Shown here in pieces: positions 1-9,737 of a stretch of DNA of 51,537 bases; the stretch's first letter is position 1; each line of letters begins with the position of its first letter. A program made the position numbers and the translations under genes. Origin of the DNA: Alphaproteobacteria bacterium (GTDB taxonomy: Bacteria > Pseudomonadota > Alphaproteobacteria > UBA6615); the NCBI GenBank assembly GCA_022449545.1, contig JAKUPN010000014.1, positions 1 to 51,537 on the forward strand. Reading direction: 5' to 3'. The notes beneath the pieces are model-generated. The model had not been told where the DNA came from and did no database searches. It saw nothing but the letters and a program-made list of their open reading frames with translations.

Positions 1-280
1 AATAAATACTGGTGAGTTTTTAAATCGATGGACAAATGGGCGATTTTTAGCATCACCGCATCGCGTTATTCCACCAAAGAAAGATAGTTATTCAATGGCT
101 CTTTTCTTCAATCCAAGTCCTGACACAATTGCTGATCCACTAGATACTTGTGTTAGTGAGGATAACCCAGCGAGGTTTGAGCCAGTGAGTATTTATGATT
201 ACCTAATCTGGTATAATGAAAAAAACTACTCTCCGATCGCTGGTGGTACTCGGACTGACATTAAACCAAAATCCTTTTAA
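1..280 (+). CDS. 2-oxoglutarate/Fe(II) oxygenase, isopenicillin N synthase type (C-terminal part)
   Basis: The gene enters from the left edge; codons are in phase from position 2 and end at a TAA at 278-280. The last ~92 residues are present. They carry the NTG(E)..W.NG..ASPHRV block of the family, whose His is the distal iron ligand, and the following Y-S-x-A-L-F-F-N strand. In the next gene the matching strand reads R-Y-S, the usual 2-oxoglutarate carboxylate-binding Arg and Ser; here the Arg position is Ser (S-Y-S). The next gene is a paralogue starting 7 bases after this stop, so the two are probably co-transcribed. The substrate is unknown. The family call is firm; activity is not, because the N-terminal half is outside the window. 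Confidence 0.8.
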   Translation, partial: INTGEFLNRWTNGRFLASPHRVIPPKKDSYSMALFFNPSPDTIADPLDTCVSEDNPARFEPVSIYDYLIWYNEKNYSPIAGGTRTDIKPKSF

Positions 281-287
281 ATCGAAT

Positions 288-1310
288 ATGAACATCCAGC
301 CAGACTTTGCTCCTCCTCCAACTAAAGTTACTGATCAAGTAATACCAGTAATTGATATTGGACCATTGTTGGCGCAAGAGAACGATGCGATTAATTGTGT
401 CGCGGAACAATTGAACATTGCATGTTCTAACATTGGTTTTTTCTTTGTAACTAATCACGGAATTTCAGAGGATGTCATAAGCAAATCTTTTGAGATTTCT
501 AAGGAGTATTTTTCTCTGCCTTTTGAAGAAAAGATGAAGGTAAGGATGAATAGGCATCAATGTGGTTATATGCCACCAGATGTGGCAATCCATAATGATA
601 CTTTTGAGATAAGAAATACAGCGCTAACGGCTCAGCATAGTGAGGCGTTTAAATTTACATTTGATTTGAACCAAGATCATCCTGACTTTGGGAAAAACAT
701 AAGGTTTAGGGGGCATAATAAGTGGCCGGATTCAGATGTTTGTCCAGGACTTCATGAGGCTTTTATGGGTTTTCATAACTCTTTTCAGTCTCTTGGCATG
801 TCTCTACTAGCCCCATTGGCTATATCTTTAGATTTACCCCATAACTATTTTAACAAATATTTTATTGATTCTAGCTCAATGACTCGAATTGCTTATTATC
901 CTCCAATTGATGGGAAGTCTAACCAGGTTGCGTTACCAGGACACAGGGATAGTTCGTTTCTTTCATTCATTCCACCAGCTACTAGACCAGGACTAGAAAT
1001 TATGACAAATAACGGCGAGTGGATCGAACAGCCCATTGTTAATGATGCAGTTTTGGTTAATACAGGTACGGCCCTAGTTGAGTGGATTAATGATCGTTAT
1101 TTGGCTACACCTCATAGAGTTAGAGCAGATTCACAAGAACCTCGCTATTCTAATATTTTTTTCTTTTATCCTAATGTTTATTCTTTATTAGAGTGTCCAG
1201 AAACATGTCTTAGTCCTGCAAATCAAACCAAGTATCCGCCATTTACTTTTGGAGATTTCCATGCAGGGTTCTGTGAAAGAAATTTTGGATATGCTGAAGA
1301 TTGGAATTAA
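288..1310 (+). CDS. 2-oxoglutarate/Fe(II) oxygenase, isopenicillin N synthase family
   Basis: The protein has 340 residues with the whole family architecture: an N-terminal non-haem dioxygenase domain (IPVIDIGPLL near residue 20, FFFVTNHGI near 51) and a C-terminal jelly-roll. Iron ligands are His219-x-Asp221 and His276; Arg286-Tyr-Ser288 is the expected co-substrate site. It should couple oxidation of a small molecule to decarboxylation of 2-oxoglutarate, or act as an oxidase; the substrate is not readable. An in-frame upstream start at 216 would overlap the previous gene, so the ATG at 288, seven bases after that gene's stop, is preferred; no clear ribosome-binding site is seen, which suits translational coupling. 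A paralogue lies directly upstream. Confidence 0.88.
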   Translation: MNIQPDFAPPPTKVTDQVIPVIDIGPLLAQENDAINCVAEQLNIACSNIGFFFVTNHGISEDVISKSFEISKEYFSLPFEEKMKVRMNRHQCGYMPPDVAIHNDTFEIRNTALTAQHSEAFKFTFDLNQDHPDFGKNIRFRGHNKWPDSDVCPGLHEAFMGFHNSFQSLGMSLLAPLAISLDLPHNYFNKYFIDSSSMTRIAYYPPIDGKSNQVALPGHRDSSFLSFIPPATRPGLEIMTNNGEWIEQPIVNDAVLVNTGTALVEWINDRYLATPHRVRADSQEPRYSNIFFFYPNVYSLLECPETCLSPANQTKYPPFTFGDFHAGFCERNFGYAEDWN

Positions 1311-1456
1311 TACAACCTTACTGGCTTATCTGATTCCTTGTTTCCGAAATGAAAGGTGTTAATATGGTTTGTCTAATGCACAACCTAAAGTGCTGCACCA
1401 GACTGTAAGTCATTCACCGTTTTTATTAAAATACGTAAATCTTTGTTAAATAAAAA

Positions 1457-2233
1457 TTAAATTTCCCATTCAACATTTCCATCCATTCCAATCTGTTGGC
1501 CAGTAATATTCCGACCTGCCGGAGATGCTAAAAAGACAGCTAATTCACCGACTTCAGATGGGTCGATCCAAGTACGAAGGGATATGTACTTAAGAAAGCT
1601 TTGTTCTGCTTCCTCAAAGTCAATATTATTCTCAACTGCATGGTTGTTTAGTATCCTGCGCCCTCTATCATTATCTATAAGCCCTGGGAGAATGGCGTTA
1701 CATCTGATGCCAAAAGGGCCATATTCTCTAGCTACTGTGTGGGTTAAACCTAATACTCCTACCTTTGAGGCCACATAGGGTGATCTGAGTGGTAGAGCTA
1801 CTTTTGCTGATGCTGTCGATATATTTATAATTGTTCCACTTTTCTGAGCTTTCATTATTGGAGCTACATTTTTAATACAGTAAAACATCCCGTTAAGGTT
1901 AATATTAATAGTTTCATTCCAATCCTCATATGATATTTCCTCCAAAGGAGCTCTAGGTCCTCCAATTCCTGCATTATTTACCAAAACGTCTATGCCACCC
2001 ATTTCATGTGAAGCTGCGCTAACAAATTTCTCTACGTCACTTGTAAGTCCGACATCAGCAACAACACCTTTCAACCCATCACATTTTTGTGTTGCATCAT
2101 TGAGAGTTGAAGGAGAATTATCACAGATAAAAACGTCCGCTCCATTTAAGAGGAAACATTTAGCTATCTCGAACCCAATACCAGATCCACCTGCAGTTAC
2201 TATTACTTTTTGATTTTTATTTTCTTTTATCAT
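1457..2233 (-). CDS. Short-chain dehydrogenase/reductase (SDR)
   Basis: This is a 258-residue classical SDR. The nucleotide-binding motif reads TAGGSGIG at residues 13-20, where TGxxxGIG is usual. NNAG is at 86-89, the active-site YxxxK at Tyr153-Lys157 with Ser139/Ser142 before it, and a family-typical C-terminus (VFLASPAGRNITGQ) follows. It probably oxidises or reduces an alcohol or keto group with NAD(P). It follows the LysR gene on the same strand by 27 bases, so the two are likely co-transcribed. It converges with the dioxygenase pair, leaving about 146 bases between with no clear terminator. The substrate is unknown. Confidence 0.9.
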   Translation of the reverse strand: MIKENKNQKVIVTAGGSGIGFEIAKCFLLNGADVFICDNSPSTLNDATQKCDGLKGVVADVGLTSDVEKFVSAASHEMGGIDVLVNNAGIGGPRAPLEEISYEDWNETININLNGMFYCIKNVAPIMKAQKSGTIINISTASAKVALPLRSPYVASKVGVLGLTHTVAREYGPFGIRCNAILPGLIDNDRGRRILNNHAVENNIDFEEAEQSFLKYISLRTWIDPSEVGELAVFLASPAGRNITGQQIGMDGNVEWEI

Positions 2234-2260
2234 CGGATCAGTAGTTTATCTGTTTCAGAG

Positions 2261-3181
2261 TTATTTCTGCAGTTGTTCCCAATTTTTTGCTGATTTTTTT
2301 AAGGCTTCAGTAAGGTTATCCGCAAGCTCTCTGGAAGCGCGATTCAGAGGTCTCTGGGTTTGATGAATGAGATAATATTCTATTATCATTTTAGGCTTAA
2401 TTATCGGATTAACAGAGTACTTGTGGCTAGATATGTCGTCGATCACCGTTGAGACAGGAAGGATAGTAGACCAATCGGAATTTTGAACAAATTCAAGAAC
2501 ACCAAATAATCCATCCATTTCAAGAAGTCTGTCTACCTTTATGTCCCCCACACGTATGTGGCGTTCTATCAGGCCTCTAAGGCTGTGTTGTGGTGAGGGG
2601 ATCACAAGCTTAATTGGATCAAGGTTAGGTAAATGTACTGGATTAAGTTTATTAGAACATTCACTTTTTGTTTTTGAGACTAATACGAGAGGTTCTGATG
2701 AGAGTGCTCTTAAGATTAGACCCTCTTGTGAAGGCGGTTCTGTGATAATTGCCATGTCAAGTTCACCTGAGATAACCCAGTCCGTAAGTGTACCAGAAAA
2801 TGCTTCTACAATGCGAATGTCAACATTAGGTAACGTTTCGGTATAGTTTGGTAAAACTTGGGGTAAAACGCTTTTTGTAACGGTTGGAATTAGTCCGATT
2901 GTAAGGGCTCCAGCTATTTCACTGGCCCAATCTCTCATTCGCTGTTCAGCGTTTTCCACTTCTCCAAGTATAGAGATGCAGTGATTGTAGAAATGTTGCC
3001 CAGCTCTCGTTGGCTTTGCTCCCCTAGCATGTCGCGTAAATAGTTGTACAGATAACGATTCTTCAAGATTTCTTAATTGAAGACTCAAACTAGGTTGAGC
3101 GCAATTCAGCCTGGTAGCAGCACGATTTATGCTTCCTTCCTCATAAACGGCTATAAATGATCTAATATGTCTTAAGTCCAC
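2261..3181 (-). CDS. LysR-family transcriptional regulator
   Basis: The protein has 306 residues, the normal LysR length. Residues 1-60 are the winged helix-turn-helix (LRHIRSFIAVYEEGSINRAA, then QPSLSLQLRNLEE); the rest is the periplasmic-binding-protein-like effector domain. The start is GTG at 3179-3181 with no strong ribosome-binding site. It is transcribed away from the flavin monooxygenase gene at 3333 across 151 bases, the classic LysR layout in which the regulator controls the divergent gene. An inverted repeat at 3217-3245 is a candidate operator. The SDR gene downstream is probably in the same transcript. It is the only recognisable transcriptional regulator in the window; its effector is unknown. 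Confidence 0.93.
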   Translation of the reverse strand: MDLRHIRSFIAVYEEGSINRAATRLNCAQPSLSLQLRNLEESLSVQLFTRHARGAKPTRAGQHFYNHCISILGEVENAEQRMRDWASEIAGALTIGLIPTVTKSVLPQVLPNYTETLPNVDIRIVEAFSGTLTDWVISGELDMAIITEPPSQEGLILRALSSEPLVLVSKTKSECSNKLNPVHLPNLDPIKLVIPSPQHSLRGLIERHIRVGDIKVDRLLEMDGLFGVLEFVQNSDWSTILPVSTVIDDISSHKYSVNPIIKPKMIIEYYLIHQTQRPLNRASRELADNLTEALKKSAKNWEQLQK

Positions 3182-3216
3182 TGTATAAAAACCATATTTA
3201 AAAGTTGTTGTGTTAT

Positions 3217-3245
3217 AGTTTCATAAGATAGATAATATTGAAACT
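3217..3245. promoter_or_regulatory. Candidate LysR operator: interrupted inverted repeat
   Basis: AGTTTCA (3217-3223) and TGAAACT (3239-3245) are perfect inverted 7-base arms separated by 15 bases. They sit between the divergent lysR and monooxygenase genes. The right arm overlaps a -35-like TTGAAA (3239-3244), followed after 16 bases by a weak -10-like TTTAAC. LysR proteins bind interrupted dyads of this kind near the divergent promoter. The region is AT-rich, so chance cannot be excluded. Confidence 0.35.
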
Positions 3246-3332
3246 TATTATTTGTTTTATTTAACTCGAGTTGGTTATTCTAGTAATTATTAAATTTTTA
3301 TATTTTCAACTAGATAGATGTAGGGGCAAAAC

Positions 3333-4559
3333 ATGGCGCTACCAAAAGTAATATTACAGCTTTATCCTATGTTTCCTGCTGAAGGGGAAGATGGCAGGAA
3401 GGCTTTAAGGCCACTTGGTAATGACGTCGATATGTATCACAAAATCGTACATGAGTGGACGGATATCGTTAAGGAAGCAGATGAAATGGGTGTTTGGGGT
3501 ATTTCCACCATAGAACATCATTTTCATTCTGAAGGCTACGAAGTTGGACCAAATCCTGGAATTTTAAATTCTTATTGGGCAAGCCAGGTAAAGAATGCTC
3601 GCGTGGGGGCACTTGGTTATGTTGCCGCTACTCAGGATCCAATTCGAATAGCTGAAGAGACTGCCATTCTGGATCATCTAACCCAAGGTAAATATTGGGT
3701 AGGATTTGCTCGTGGTTATCAATCACGTTGGACCAATACAATCGGCCAGTTTTCTGATTCCGTAGCTACTGTTTCTGATGGCAGTGAAAATGATAAGCGT
3801 AATAGAGAAATCTTTGAAGAACGTGTTGAAATGATACTCAAGTGTTGGACGGAGGAATCCGTTCGTCTTGATGGCAAGCACTATCAAGCTCCATATCCAC
3901 TTGAGACTGGTGTAGAAGATTATCCAGCTTGGAAAATTGCTTCAGAGGCAGGAGTTCAGGGTGAAATTGATGAGAAGGGAGCAGTTCAGAGGATTAGTGT
4001 AGTCCCTAAACCTTATACTAAACCTCATCCACCAGTAATGGTTGCTGCATCGAAAAGCCCTGATTCAATAAAGTTCTGCGCTAAGCACGGGTTTATACCT
4101 ACTTACTTTATGACGACTCAAGGCATGTCGGAGTTAGTTGATTTATATGTTGAAGAAGCTACTAAGTATGGTCGTCATTATATTAGAGGTCAGAATCAGA
4201 ATATAGTACGCTGGCCCCATATAACTAAAACTTCTGATGACTACGATCGAAAATTACGTGAATATGACCTTGATATATATAAAAACTTCTACGGACCCTT
4301 TTTTCCACAATTTCCTCAAGGAAGTGATGATGAACTCGTTCAGTCCATGAAGGACTCTGGGATCTTCATAGGAGGCACACTTGATGAGTCAATTGAAGCT
4401 TGGAAAGAAACGTATGCTGAGGTGCCCGCTGAGTACATTACTTTAATTTATCATTGGGCTCAGCAACCTAAAGAAGACATGATGGAAGAATTATCATTAT
4501 TCATGGAGAAAATCTTGCCAGAGCTTGAAATACCCGACTTTGCGATGGCTGCTGAGTAA
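3333..4559 (+). CDS. LLM-class flavin-dependent monooxygenase
   Basis: The 408-residue protein belongs to the bacterial-luciferase-like superfamily (F420/FMN TIM barrel). Features seen are the N-terminal strand with VKEADEMGVWG followed by the histidine-rich IEHHFHSEGY, a mid-barrel LGYVAATQDPIRIAEE segment, DHLTQGKYWVGFARGYQ, and PPVMVAASKSPDS. Such enzymes use reduced FMN and oxygen to hydroxylate, desulfonate or insert oxygen into small organic substrates. The start ATG has a good ribosome-binding site (AGGGG at 3322-3326). It is divergent from lysR, which probably regulates it. A flavin reductase partner is not adjacent; a nitroreductase-fold protein lies at 25132. The substrate is unknown. 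Confidence 0.88.
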   Translation: MALPKVILQLYPMFPAEGEDGRKALRPLGNDVDMYHKIVHEWTDIVKEADEMGVWGISTIEHHFHSEGYEVGPNPGILNSYWASQVKNARVGALGYVAATQDPIRIAEETAILDHLTQGKYWVGFARGYQSRWTNTIGQFSDSVATVSDGSENDKRNREIFEERVEMILKCWTEESVRLDGKHYQAPYPLETGVEDYPAWKIASEAGVQGEIDEKGAVQRISVVPKPYTKPHPPVMVAASKSPDSIKFCAKHGFIPTYFMTTQGMSELVDLYVEEATKYGRHYIRGQNQNIVRWPHITKTSDDYDRKLREYDLDIYKNFYGPFFPQFPQGSDDELVQSMKDSGIFIGGTLDESIEAWKETYAEVPAEYITLIYHWAQQPKEDMMEELSLFMEKILPELEIPDFAMAAE

Positions 4560-4586
4560 CCATTTAGTTATTTTATAATGAAGTTT

Positions 4587-4622
4587 AATCGGTCGTCCTA
4601 TAAATTTGTAGGACGATCGATT
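4587..4622. terminator. Long hairpin between convergent genes
   Basis: Bases 4587-4600 and 4609-4622 form a 14-bp stem (core GTCGTCCTA / TAGGACGAT, one G-T pair) with an 8-base loop. It lies between the convergent monooxygenase and CaiB genes, where a bidirectional terminator is expected. A good T-run is missing on either side, so intrinsic termination is likely but not certain. Confidence 0.5.
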
Positions 4623-4661
4623 GCGTATGGTCTCTATAATATATTTGGGCGTTAGATTATT

Positions 4662-5888
4662 TTATCCTATGATACCTTCTGATTTAAGTTCCTTTATTTT
4701 TTTATCATCCATTCCTAGTTTTTCTTTAAGTATTTCCGTTGTATGTTCTCCCAATAATGGTGGGTGTCTGTGATATTCAACAGGTGTTTCTGATAGGCGT
4801 ATTGGACTAGCTATTAATTTTGCACCGCCGGATTCTATGAGAGGATGGTCCATTGAAACAATCATTTTACGTGCTTGGACATGTGGATCGGAAAATGTTT
4901 GTTCCAGGTTATTAATGGGGCCGCACCCAATTTTCATTTTTTCTAGCTCCACTAACCAGTAATCCGTCGGATGTTTTTTAATTATAGATTGTATCTTATC
5001 TACTACTTCATTTCGATTATTAACCCTGGCATCATTAGTTGCAAAGTTGGGGTTATTAGGAAGATCTTTCTCTCCTGTAAAATCGCAGAATGTTTTAAAC
5101 TGGCTGTCATTACCTATTGCTAACACTATATGACCGTTAGATGTTTCAAATACTTGGTATGGCACTATGTTTGGGTGGGCATTTCCTAGTCTTTCGGCTT
5201 CACCAGAATGAAGGAAATTCATTCCTTGATTAGCTAACCATGCTACTTGAGTGTCAAGCATTCCTATATCTATATATTGCCCTTGGTTAGTAACTTCAGC
5301 ATGGAGAAGTGCTCCGTTTATCGCTACAGCAGCAAACATTCCAGACATTATATCAGCGATTGGAACTCCTACTTTTTGTGGTTCCCGATTCTGCTCTCCT
5401 GTTATTGACATGATCCCACCCATGCCCTGAATTAAAAAATCGTAACCAGGTCGTTTTGAATAAGGACCTGTTTGTCCAAAGCCGGTAATTGAACAATAAA
5501 CGAGTTTTCCATTAACTTGTTTTAAATCTTCATAACCTAATCCATACTTAGATAAATTACCTGTCTTGAAATTTTCTACAAGAACGTCAGCATTTAAGGT
5601 CAGTGCTCTGAGGATGTTTTGTCCTTTTTTGGTGGTTATATCTAGTTCGATAGAGCGCTTGTTGCGATTAGCGCTCATGTAATATGCACTTTCTGTTGTT
5701 TCTGTTCCATTATCATCTGTTACGAATGGTGGTGCAAAATTGCGTGTATCATCGCCGGAACTGGGTCGTTCAACTTTTATGACATCAGCACCCATATCCC
5801 CTAAAATCTGAGTGCAATAAGGCCCAGCTAATACTCGGGTTAGATCTATGATAGTAATGCCACTTAAGGCGCCTTTGTTATTAGACAT
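4662..5888 (-). CDS. CaiB/BaiF family CoA-transferase (family III)
   Basis: The 408-residue protein has typical family III length and order: ITIIDLTRVLAGPYC near residue 12, GADVIKVE at 33-40, SANRNKRSIELD at 72-83, and the SITGFGQTGPY block near 133-143. The motif VPIADIMSG carries the expected catalytic Asp179. Such enzymes move CoA between carboxylic acids and thus activate an acid at the expense of another acyl-CoA. It is divergent from the beta-hydroxyacid dehydrogenase at 5989 over 100 bases. A second CaiB gene (35578) lies near another such dehydrogenase, so the pairing recurs. The acid substrate is unknown. Confidence 0.93.
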   Translation of the reverse strand: MSNNKGALSGITIIDLTRVLAGPYCTQILGDMGADVIKVERPSSGDDTRNFAPPFVTDDNGTETTESAYYMSANRNKRSIELDITTKKGQNILRALTLNADVLVENFKTGNLSKYGLGYEDLKQVNGKLVYCSITGFGQTGPYSKRPGYDFLIQGMGGIMSITGEQNREPQKVGVPIADIMSGMFAAVAINGALLHAEVTNQGQYIDIGMLDTQVAWLANQGMNFLHSGEAERLGNAHPNIVPYQVFETSNGHIVLAIGNDSQFKTFCDFTGEKDLPNNPNFATNDARVNNRNEVVDKIQSIIKKHPTDYWLVELEKMKIGCGPINNLEQTFSDPHVQARKMIVSMDHPLIESGGAKLIASPIRLSETPVEYHRHPPLLGEHTTEILKEKLGMDDKKIKELKSEGIIG

Positions 5889-5988
5889 ATATTTATCCAG
5901 AGGTAGTGGTATTAATGAAATTATTGTAAGTAATTAATAGATTGAGGTTTTTATTAATATTTAAAAAAGATATTTAACGGAGAAAACC

Positions 5989-6888
5989 ATGGAAGTCGAT
6001 AACTTAAAAATAGGTTGGATTGGAACAGGAAAAATGGGTTCTCCCATGAGTGCTTGCTTAGCTAAAGCAGGATTTTCAGTTTCTGTGTTTGATATTGATT
6101 CTGGAAACATGCAGGCATCAATTGACTCTGGAGCAAAGGGAGTAAACTCGAAACAAGAGCTAGTAATGGAATCTGATATTGTTTTTTCAATGATACCTAA
6201 TGATGCTGCTCTGCTAAACGTAGCATTAGATGATGATGGTATATTATCTTCAATGACTCCAGGTTCAACTTATGTGGATATGAGTACGGTTTCTCCATAT
6301 GCTTCAGAGAATATAGCTAAAGAGTCAAAAACGAAAAACATTGATTTTCTCTGTGCTCCAGTATCTGGAAGCACTATTCTCGCGGAGCAGGGCAATTTGA
6401 CTATTATGGCGTCTGGTTCTTCCAAAGCTTATGACATGGCGAAGGGGTTATTCGATATAATCGGTTCAAAAAACTATTATGTGGGGACTGATCAACAGGC
6501 CCTATATCTAAAATTATCTATTAACCTTCTTGCTGCCTCAACGGTTGCCGCACTGGCTGAAGCAACTACACTTGGTAGAAAGGGGGGGGTAGATTGGGAT
6601 TTAATGTTGGATGTTATGAACGAAAGTGTAATTGCGTCGCCTTTGCTGAAATATAGTATACCTCCACTGAAAAAACGTGATTTTTCTCCTGCTTTTGCAG
6701 CTGAACAAATGAATAAGGATATGGGATTGATAGTTAAGGCTGCCGAAGACGTGGATGTGCCAGTATCTGTAGCACTAATGGTGCGGGATCTTTACCGGTC
6801 TATCGTAGAAGATGGCCATGGATCTGAAAACCTTACAATTGCAGTGCGAGAGATTGAAAAAGCTGCAGGACTTGGGGAACCATCCTAA
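5989..6888 (+). CDS. Beta-hydroxyacid dehydrogenase (3-hydroxyisobutyrate dehydrogenase family)
   Basis: The protein has 299 residues. The NAD(P) motif GWIGTGKMGSPM lies at 9-20; the substrate-binding APVSGS at 123-128 is the family signature; Lys175 with Asn179 (LYLKLSIN) is the catalytic site. Members oxidise 3-hydroxyacids or reduce semialdehydes such as tartronate or methylmalonate semialdehyde. The start at 5989 has a clear GGAG ribosome-binding site. It is divergent from the CaiB gene and ends 11 bases from the convergent glnK stop. A second family member lies at 33914, again close to a CaiB gene. The exact substrate is not predictable. Confidence 0.9.
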   Translation: MEVDNLKIGWIGTGKMGSPMSACLAKAGFSVSVFDIDSGNMQASIDSGAKGVNSKQELVMESDIVFSMIPNDAALLNVALDDDGILSSMTPGSTYVDMSTVSPYASENIAKESKTKNIDFLCAPVSGSTILAEQGNLTIMASGSSKAYDMAKGLFDIIGSKNYYVGTDQQALYLKLSINLLAASTVAALAEATTLGRKGGVDWDLMLDVMNESVIASPLLKYSIPPLKKRDFSPAFAAEQMNKDMGLIVKAAEDVDVPVSVALMVRDLYRSIVEDGHGSENLTIAVREIEKAAGLGEPS

Positions 6889-6899
6889 GTCCCTTGATA

Positions 6900-7238
6900 T
6901 TAAAGTGCTGAGCTTCCAGTTTCTCCAGTACGTATCCTTAAGGCTTCACCTAAATCGAAAACAAATATCTTTCCGTCTCCAATTTTTTCTGTATTAGCAG
7001 CTTGCCTAATTGCGTCTACTGCATTATCAGCCATAGAGTCTTCAACTGCAATTTCTACTTTAATCTTGGGTACAAAACTTACTTGGTACTCAGCTCCACG
7101 ATATATTTCTGTTTGACCCTTTTGCCTACCATAGCCTTTTACCTCGCTAACGGTCAGACCTTCTACTCCAACTCCCGTTAAGGCCTCCCTAACGTCTTCT
7201 AGTTTATGGGGCTTAACAATTGCAACGATAAATTTCAT
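6900..7238 (-). CDS. glnK: Nitrogen regulatory protein P-II (GlnK/GlnB)
   Basis: The 112-residue protein is full-length P-II. It starts MKFIVAIVKPHKL; the T-loop contains EIYRGAEY with Tyr46 and Tyr51, the latter the uridylylation site; the C-terminus has DAIRQAANTEKIGDGKIFV. P-II senses ATP/ADP and 2-oxoglutarate and is modified by GlnD according to glutamine status. The GlnK form plugs AmtB. It lies downstream of amtB on the same strand (86-base gap containing a perfect hairpin) with its own GGAGAG ribosome-binding site. The usual proteobacterial order is glnK before amtB, so this arrangement is reversed. GlnK rather than GlnB is inferred from the amtB neighbour. Confidence 0.95.
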   Translation of the reverse strand: MKFIVAIVKPHKLEDVREALTGVGVEGLTVSEVKGYGRQKGQTEIYRGAEYQVSFVPKIKVEIAVEDSMADNAVDAIRQAANTEKIGDGKIFVFDLGEALRIRTGETGSSAL

Positions 7239-7261
7239 TGAACTCTCCGTTTTAATTTATG

Positions 7262-7291
7262 GCATATACAGGTCTAAAGACCTGTATATGC
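7262..7291 (-). other. Perfect intergenic hairpin between amtB and glnK
   Basis: GCATATACAGGTC (7262-7274) and GACCTGTATATGC (7279-7291) are perfect 13-base inverted arms with a TAAA loop. On the transcribed (minus) strand no T-run follows; the glnK ribosome-binding site comes about 19 bases later. It could protect the upstream amtB mRNA, attenuate read-through, or separate expression of the two genes. Confidence 0.55.
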
Positions 7292-7324
7292 TTAGTTGCG
7301 TTCTACACATAAAAGGAAAACTCT

Positions 7325-8545
<1,221 letters not shown>

Positions 8546-8884
8546 AATTACACTCCCTAATAGGATTAAAGATTTATGAGGAGTATACCTTAGGAATTTC
8601 TTAGCAGTCTTGCCTCAAATTATAGCAACATGCCTAAATGATGAGCATAATATGATTACGAAATTATAAAAATTTCTTTGAACTAACTTCGTTTTTTTAC
8701 TTTTTATATAAACAAAGAACCTTCTATTTCTTAAATTCAAAGGACATTATATCAGGCATCTGGGTTCTGTTAATTAAAGGAACCCATAAGGTAGATTCAG
8801 TTGCCAAATATTTATAGAAAGCCTGTTAGGCATTCAGTAGCTCTCAGACTATATTTCTAATCCTAAGAAGACATAAAGGTTTAG
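8546..8884. other. Non-coding region upstream of amtB
   Basis: This 339-base AT-rich gap separates the amtB start from the redoxin stop, both minus strand. It should hold the amtB promoter; a minus-strand TATAAT lies at 8619-8624 (shown as ATTATA on the plus strand), without a convincing -35. A small hairpin, TGGGTTC (8761-8767) with GAACCCA (8780-8786) and a 12-base loop, may end the redoxin transcript but lacks a T-run. No coding sequence or RNA gene was recognised. Confidence 0.5.
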
Positions 8885-9610
8885 TTATTCGGCAGCGGCA
8901 ATATTTTTTTTCTTTCGTTTTTCAAGCCATGTCTGAATATCTAGTTTGAAATGCATATAATAAACCTTGGGGAATACTTTTAATATATCGTAGAGTGCGA
9001 CCCAACCTCCCTTAAGAGTCACTGGTATTGTTATCCAAGGCGCAGCTCCTATGATTGGTACATGTTCATTCGTATTTATTTCATCTCGATTTGAAAGAAC
9101 CCCATCAACATTGTTAGCAAATGACCAATCAGCGCGATATATGACTTTTCCTTCAGGGTTTATTACATAAACCGTATTTGGTAGCAGTCCCCAACTATGG
9201 TGCCAAGTGCCCTTAACATCGTCGACAGCAATTTTTCGTTCTTCGCTATAATCGTCCCTATTTCGTTTAGCGTAAGCTATTTTTTCATCAATGGTTTCGG
9301 CTTGATGGGCTTTCTCACCTGGATGAGCTTCTCTTACGTAAACTACTAGCCACTCAACGTCTTCATACTTGTTTTTCAGTTTAGCGAATGGCTTAACGTT
9401 TTTCACATACATAGGGCAGGTTAGGCTCCCGGATTCAATAACTAACCATTTGCCCTTATAGTCAGATAACTGGACTTCATTACCATCTAAGTCAGTAAAT
9501 GTGTAATTATAGTCAACTTCTTCGCCAGCTTTAGGGCCTGGAAAATATCCCAATTCGTAATTACTCATTTTAAAACGGGGATACCGATATGTTTCATCAC
9601 GTGCGGCCAT
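8885..9610 (-). CDS. Deiodinase-like redoxin (thioredoxin fold)
   Basis: The protein has 241 residues from the ATG at 9610, chosen over an in-frame start at 9643 because GGAGGAGG stands 6-7 bases upstream. It has a thioredoxin-like fold: GNEVQLSDYKGKWLVIESGS, then Gly-Ser-Leu-Thr-Cys65-Pro at the position where iodothyronine deiodinases carry selenocysteine (GSxTUPP), and YVREAHPGE near 91-99, matching the EAH active-site segment of that family. Later WSFANN and a C-terminal WLEKRKKKN tail are seen. Bacterial relatives are probably thiol peroxidases or reductive enzymes rather than hormone deiodinases. It is likely a separate transcript from the downstream-facing amtB. The exact reaction is unknown. 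Confidence 0.78.
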   Translation of the reverse strand: MAARDETYRYPRFKMSNYELGYFPGPKAGEEVDYNYTFTDLDGNEVQLSDYKGKWLVIESGSLTCPMYVKNVKPFAKLKNKYEDVEWLVVYVREAHPGEKAHQAETIDEKIAYAKRNRDDYSEERKIAVDDVKGTWHHSWGLLPNTVYVINPEGKVIYRADWSFANNVDGVLSNRDEINTNEHVPIIGAAPWITIPVTLKGGWVALYDILKVFPKVYYMHFKLDIQTWLEKRKKKNIAAAE

Positions 9611-9737
9611 GAGTAACCTCCTCCATAAAGAATTTTTGATCATATTAGCAATATGTACTTCGCGTGAAAATACTCTTAGTAAGTTCTTTTAAACACGATT
9701 ATACAGTGTATATATATTTTATCTAAAATTTAAAAGA

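Noticed and set aside
7262-7291. Rho-independent terminator between amtB and glnK
   Set aside because: The stem is perfect but no T-run follows on the minus strand and glnK begins directly after; kept as a hairpin of unknown role.
8605-8640. Possible sigma-54 promoter for amtB (minus strand GGCATGTTGC)
   Set aside because: A GG and a GC element are present but only 6 bases apart; the -24/-12 promoter needs about 10 between them.
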